Source: Actinomycetota bacterium
GTDB lineage: Bacteria > Actinomycetota > Humimicrobiia > Humimicrobiales > Humimicrobiaceae
Direction: 5' to 3'
NCBI GenBank assembly: GCA_023475715.1
Contig: JAMCVO010000641.1
Span: 1 to 8,572, forward strand
DNA: 8,572 nucleotides
Positions within the stretch are counted from its first letter, which is position 1; each line of letters starts with the position of its first letter. The notes beneath the pieces are model-generated. The model saw nothing but the letters and a program-made list of their open reading frames with translations, did no database searches and was not told the origin of the DNA. Position numbers and translations under genes: made by a program. Positions 5,536 to 8,572 of this stretch are shown here, piece after piece.

Positions 5536-6345
5536 CTAACTTATAACCGCGCCTTCGAGAGCATTCGAGCAAATACAGTGCCTTTCACGAGGTACTCCCG
5601 GGATAGCCTTAAAAAGAAGTTCCCTTAATTTTTCATTATTATCTTTAAAAATCCTAACTACATCCTGACTGGTTACGGATTTTATACCTGGATGACCTTC
5701 AAGACCAACATCGTAATCGGTAATGAGTGAAATATTTACATAACACATTTCCATTTCACGGGCAAGGGCAACTTCAGGATATTGTGTCATATTAATTACT
5801 TCCCATCCCTGACCGGAGTACCACTTGCTTTCTGATCTTGTGCTGAATCTTGGACCCTGAACAACTACCACAGTTCCTTTGGAATAAGTTGTTATACCTA
5901 TTTTTTCAGCATTCTTTATGACAATTTCTCTCAAATCAGGGCAATATGGATCTGCAGTAGAAATATGAGTGGTATGAGGTCCATCATAAAAAGTATCAAT
6001 TCTGCAGTTAGTCCTGTCAACGAATTGATCACAGATGACAAAGTCACCGGGTTTTATATTTGGCTGAAGGCTTCCTGTGGCACAAGGTCCGAAAATTTGC
6101 TTAACTCCAAGTTTTTTCATTGCAGCAATATTTGCTCTATAGTTAATTTTATGCGGGGGTATGTTATGTCCCCTCCCATGCCTTGGAAGAAAGGCCACAT
6201 TTATACCTTCCAGCTCTCCGATTATTATAGTATCCGAGGGTTTGCCATATATGGTATCCATGCTCAATTCTTCTTTTATTTTTAAGAAATTATAGAAGCC
6301 TGACCCACCAAAGACACCAACTTCTGCTATACTCTTTTCTTTCAT
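5536..6345 (-). CDS. mtnP: S-methyl-5'-thioadenosine phosphorylase
   Basis: A 269-residue MTA phosphorylase (EC 2.4.2.28) of the purine nucleoside phosphorylase family 2. It splits methylthioadenosine with phosphate into adenine and methylthioribose-1-phosphate, clearing the by-product of polyamine and related S-adenosylmethionine reactions. Motifs: GVFGGSGFY (10-18), LPRHGRGHNIPPHKINYRAN (53-72), QFVDRT (107-112) and TFYDG (118-122), VVVQGPRFSTRSES (160-173), INMTQYPEVALAREME (184-199) and ITDYD (208-212). Asp210 and Asp212 match the pair that, in characterised MTAPs, recognises the 6-amino purine. This favours adenine-type over hypoxanthine-type substrates. The ATG is preceded by GAAAGGA (6351-6357). 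It follows adenosine kinase by 19 bp, so the two salvage enzymes are almost certainly co-transcribed. The later methionine-salvage genes (mtnA, mtnB and so on) are not in view. Confidence 0.93.
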   Translation of the reverse strand: MKEKSIAEVGVFGGSGFYNFLKIKEELSMDTIYGKPSDTIIIGELEGINVAFLPRHGRGHNIPPHKINYRANIAAMKKLGVKQIFGPCATGSLQPNIKPGDFVICDQFVDRTNCRIDTFYDGPHTTHISTADPYCPDLREIVIKNAEKIGITTYSKGTVVVVQGPRFSTRSESKWYSGQGWEVINMTQYPEVALAREMEMCYVNISLITDYDVGLEGHPGIKSVTSQDVVRIFKDNNEKLRELLFKAIPGVPRERHCICSNALEGAVIS

Positions 6346-6364
6346 TGATTTCCTTTCAATAATT

Positions 6365-7366
6365 TTAAAAACCCTTTTCTTTTAGAAGTTCGATAAGGGG
6401 CAGCTCCGGTCTAGCACCGTAATGGCTTATTACTTCTGATGCCAGTATGCTGCCCATTTTTCCGCATGAATACAGATCTATACCTTTAATAAGCCCGCTT
6501 AAGAAACCTGCTGCAAAAAGGTCTCCGGCTCCCGTGCTATCCATGACTTTTGTTATTTCAGCTTCCACGAAGGCTGCCTTATGCCCGAATATAATTATCG
6601 AGCCTTTTTCGGATCGGGTTACGACAGACAGGATTTTTAACCGTTTGCATTTATCTACAGCAAAATCTAAATTATCAGTGCTGAATAATGCCATTATTTC
6701 AAGCTCGTTTGCAAATAGTATATCGATACGATCGTTTATCAGATTTAAGAATTCATCTTTGTGTCTTATAACGCAAAAACTATCCGAAAGCCCGAATGCT
6801 ACTCTTGAGCCTGTATTTCTTGCCAGTTCAATAGCTTTCAAAATTGCTTTTTTAGCAATATCCTTATCCCATAGATATCCCTCAAGATAAATAATGGATG
6901 AATTAGTAATTATTTTTTCATCTATATCTTCCGGACCAAGCGAGCCCGCAATACCAAGACAGGTAACCATTGTCCTTTGAGCATCAGGCGTACTTAGAAC
7001 TATACATCTTGCAGTAGAAGAGATGCTACTTTTCGCTTTACGTGTAATGAAGGTAACCCCAATAGCTTCCAGCTCTCTTTCAAATGCTTTTCCCAAAGCA
7101 TCATTTTTTACTTTTCCAATAAAAGCGACTTTATGTCCAAGCATTGCAAGACCTGCTACAGTGTTGGCAGCAGAGCCTCCTGATATCATTTTAACAGCAG
7201 CTATCTGCTCGTTTAGCAAGTGAGCTTCATCTTCTGTAATAATCTTCATCGAACCTTTATCAAGATTGTGATTCTTTATGAAGTTATCTTCAACATTTGC
7301 CACAATATCTATAATGGCATTTCCAATACCTGTAACACTATATTTTTTTTTGAGTATTTCGAACAT
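6365..7366 (-). CDS. Adenosine kinase-like PfkB-family sugar kinase
   Basis: A 333-residue ribokinase/PfkB-family kinase that looks most like the bacterial adenosine kinases (adenosine + ATP to AMP). The start YSVTGIGNAIIDIVA (9-23) is typical, followed by SGGSAANTVAGLAMLG (62-77), FIGKVKNDALGKAF (82-95), TPDAQRTMVT (126-135), YLEGYLWD (160-167), LSDSFCVIRHKDEF (193-206) and FANELE (218-223, with the family's NxxE). DSTGAGDLFAAGFLSGL (276-292) carries the catalytic Asp282, and HYGARP (315-320) lies near the C-terminus. Length fits the family. Its place beside mtnP supports a purine-salvage role over a sugar role, although ribokinase-family members cannot be assigned with certainty by eye. The ATG at 7364-7366 has no clear Shine-Dalgarno site. 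It is the first gene of the operon, with a promoter-like sequence about 68 bp upstream. Confidence 0.85.
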   Translation of the reverse strand: MFEILKKKYSVTGIGNAIIDIVANVEDNFIKNHNLDKGSMKIITEDEAHLLNEQIAAVKMISGGSAANTVAGLAMLGHKVAFIGKVKNDALGKAFERELEAIGVTFITRKAKSSISSTARCIVLSTPDAQRTMVTCLGIAGSLGPEDIDEKIITNSSIIYLEGYLWDKDIAKKAILKAIELARNTGSRVAFGLSDSFCVIRHKDEFLNLINDRIDILFANELEIMALFSTDNLDFAVDKCKRLKILSVVTRSEKGSIIIFGHKAAFVEAEITKVMDSTGAGDLFAAGFLSGLIKGIDLYSCGKMGSILASEVISHYGARPELPLIELLKEKGF

Positions 7367-7433
7367 TTTTTAAGATAAAAATTAATTGACTCTAAAGATT
7401 TCATAAAAAAAATTTCATAAAGACACCTAAAAC

Positions 7434-7462
7434 ATTTTAAGGTTTTTATATTATTTTTTCAA
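7434..7462 (-). promoter_or_regulatory. Sigma-70-like promoter for the adenosine kinase-to-comB operon
   Basis: On the minus strand: TTGAAA (7457-7462), a 17-bp spacer and TAAAAT (7434-7439), each five of six to consensus. Transcription would begin near 7427 with a leader of about 60 nt that shows no stable hairpin to my eye. No other convincing promoter was found between the five genes, so this may drive them all. Its support is lower than usual because the region is extremely AT-rich. Confidence 0.55.
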
Positions 7463-7485
7463 TTAAGAATTGATTTATGGAGTAG

Positions 7486-7553
7486 ATTTTAAATTTAAAA
7501 TTTAATTTTAAAATAGTAGTTTTTTAAATTTTTTTTAGCTAAAATTTAATTTA
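7486..7553. repeat. AT-only palindromes and direct repeats in the divergent intergenic region
   Basis: The 220-bp gap at 7367-7586 has no gene. It contains a perfect 16-bp palindrome, ATTTTAAATTTAAAAT (7486-7501), and a 10-bp palindrome, ATTTTAAAAT (7505-7514). TAAAATTTAATTT occurs twice, at 7496-7508 and 7540-7552, 44 bp apart. These could be bent DNA or regulator sites for yjbQ, or simple A/T chance. A weak plus-strand promoter may start here (TTGATT at 7470-7475, TTTAAA at 7494-7499, spacer 18), but it is not convincing. Confidence 0.4.
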
Positions 7554-7586
7554 TCAAAGGATTTTATATCTCGCGAAAGGGATTTA

Positions 7587-7979
7587 ATGACTGAAACCAT
7601 AGAAATCAGAACAAATAAAAGAGTGGAATTTATAGATATAACTGATGAGCTGAATGCTTTAATAAGTTCATCATTCAAAAAAGATGGCATATGTTTTATT
7701 CATGTACCGCATACAACTGCTGCAATTACAATAAACGAAAATGCAGACCCGGACGTTACGCATGATATCATAAATAAAATTAACAAACTTGTTCCGATAA
7801 GTGATAGCTATGCCCATGTTGAAGGCAACTCAGATGCACATATAAAATCAAGTCTTTTCGGCCAAACTTTGAACTTAATGATTGAAGGTGGTAAGCTTTT
7901 GCTTGGGACATGGCAGGGAGTTTATTTTTGTGAATTTGATGGTCCCAGAACAAGAAAAGTTTACGTAAAATTCTTATAA
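7587..7979 (+). CDS. yjbQ: YjbQ/UPF0047 family protein
   Basis: A 130-residue, single-domain YjbQ (UPF0047) protein, the usual length for the family. The family signature is clear: HVPHTTAAITINENADPDV (39-57), YAHVEGNSDAHIKSSLFG (75-92), LLLGTWQGVYFCEFDGPR (104-121) and the closing VYVKFL. Members form small beta-rich oligomers. E. coli YjbQ has weak thiamine-phosphate synthase activity in vitro, but the true role is unsettled. Conserved His42, His77 and His85 and acidic residues could hold a metal; this is inferred from the pattern. AAAGGG (7576-7581) is five bases before the ATG. It runs divergently from the adenosine kinase operon and is followed 10 bp later by rarA, so the two are probably one transcript. 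Confidence 0.92.
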   Translation: MTETIEIRTNKRVEFIDITDELNALISSSFKKDGICFIHVPHTTAAITINENADPDVTHDIINKINKLVPISDSYAHVEGNSDAHIKSSLFGQTLNLMIEGGKLLLGTWQGVYFCEFDGPRTRKVYVKFL

Positions 7980-7989
7980 TAATTTGAAA

Positions 7990-8572
7990 ATGACATTATT
8001 TGATAAATTTAACAGTAATGATAATCCCACCCAGGGTTTCCCATTGCAATCTCCCCTTGCAGATAAAATGCGTCCACAGGAACTCGATGATTTTATCGGT
8101 CAGCAGCATCTTGTCGGTCAAGATAAGATTCTAAAAAGGATAATTGATGGTGATAAGCTGTTTTCCATGATCTTCTGGGGTCCACCAGGATGCGGTAAAA
8201 CAACTCTTGCAAAAATTATAGCAAAAAAAACAAAAAGCAGGTTCATATCTTTTTCAGCAGTGACTTCAGGTATAAAGCAGATCAAGGATGTTATGGAAAT
8301 TGCACAATACGAAAAAAAAACACATGGTAAAAGAACCATCCTTTTTATTGATGAAATTCATCGTTTTAATAAGGCCCAGCAAGATGCATTTCTCCCTTAT
8401 GTGGAAGATGGAACCATAATCCTGATTGGCGCTACAACTGAAAATCCATCTTTTGAGGTGATTTCTGCACTACTTTCAAGATGTAAGGTATTTGTGCTTA
8501 ATAAACTGTCACCGGAAGAAATAAACTTCCTGTTAAAGAAAGCTGTTTCGGATAAAGATATAAACCTGCTTT
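7990..8572 (+). CDS. rarA: Replication-associated recombination protein A (RarA/MgsA), 5' part
   Basis: The first 194 codons of a RarA/MgsA/WRNIP1-type AAA+ ATPase, which acts at stalled replication forks and is related to clamp-loader subunits. Visible features: an N-terminal segment with PLADKMRPQELDDFIGQQHL (22-41), Walker A GPPGCGKT (64-71), Walker B ILFIDEIHRF (117-126), the sensor-1 region GATTENPSFEV (147-157) and an arginine-finger motif LLSRCKVF (161-168). The full family length is about 420-450 residues, so the C-terminal helical and tetramerisation domains lie beyond the right edge. The frame is open to the end of the window. ATG at 7990-7992 starts 10 bp after yjbQ without a good Shine-Dalgarno site, which suggests coupling to yjbQ translation. 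Confidence 0.93.
   Translation, partial: MTLFDKFNSNDNPTQGFPLQSPLADKMRPQELDDFIGQQHLVGQDKILKRIIDGDKLFSMIFWGPPGCGKTTLAKIIAKKTKSRFISFSAVTSGIKQIKDVMEIAQYEKKTHGKRTILFIDEIHRFNKAQQDAFLPYVEDGTIILIGATTENPSFEVISALLSRCKVFVLNKLSPEEINFLLKKAVSDKDINLL

Noticed and set aside
7398..7421. Direct repeat ATTTCATAAA at 7398-7407 and 7412-7421 in the adenosine kinase leader
   Set aside because: Short, A/T-dominated and without symmetry or a known binding pattern; chance is likely.
8118..8339. Minus-strand frame of 73 codons
   Set aside because: It lies opposite the Walker A/Walker B region of rarA and mirrors that coding sequence; there is no independent support.
1..8572. Defence island, prophage, CRISPR, transposon or tRNA/rRNA content
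   Set aside because: I saw no spaced repeat array, transposase, integrase, toxin-antitoxin pair, tRNA-like fold or rRNA signature. All ten genes belong to housekeeping, envelope or poorly characterised conserved families.

Overview
The window is a low-GC (about one third G+C by eye), densely coded bacterial segment. It carries ten protein genes and no RNA genes, mobile elements or CRISPR arrays that I can see. Shine-Dalgarno sites, sigma-70-like promoters, a probable lipoprotein signal and the ytxG/ytxH pair point to a bacterium. TTG starts occur twice, and stop codons are mostly TAG or TAA. The gene mix would fit an uncultured low-GC anaerobe such as a Firmicutes-, Atribacterota- or low-GC Actinobacteriota-like lineage, but nothing here fixes the phylum.

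Left block (minus strand, about 1-1697): a three-gene unit ytxG (DUF948) - ytxH - tldD. The first two are small membrane-anchored stress/envelope proteins and the third is a TldD metalloprotease cut off by the window edge. The first 24 bases of the window are an exact inverted copy of 697-720 inside tldD. They interrupt the TldD homology with a stop codon, which looks like a fold-back assembly or amplification artefact at a contig end. The unit has a good promoter (TTGAAT-17-TATAAT) whose -35 box overlaps the -35 box of a divergent promoter for the next gene.

Middle (plus strand, 1860-2504): a single secreted or lipid-anchored protein with a low-complexity linker and a C-terminal Ig-like domain. 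It converges on, and overlaps by 14 bp, the end of the following operon.

Central metabolic operon (minus strand, 7366 down to 2491): adenosine kinase, methylthioadenosine phosphorylase (mtnP), glycerate 2-kinase, SAICAR synthase (purC) and a ComB-type 2-phosphosulfolactate phosphatase. A TTGAAA-17-TAAAAT promoter lies ahead of it. Adenosine kinase and mtnP make a purine/methylthioadenosine salvage pair, and purC adds a de novo purine step. The glycerate kinase and ComB work on three-carbon acids. purC and comB are in the same reading frame, separated only by TGA and two codons.

Right block (plus strand, 7587-8572): yjbQ (UPF0047) followed after 10 bp by the start of rarA, an AAA+ replication-associated ATPase cut by the right edge. 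The 220-bp divergent region at 7367-7586 is very AT-rich with palindromes and a 13-bp direct repeat. I did not find a convincing new defence or mobile system. The items most worth a second look are the fold-back end, the purC-TGA-comB junction, the overlapping divergent promoters, the ComB with no visible pathway partner, and the adenosine kinase/mtnP pairing.
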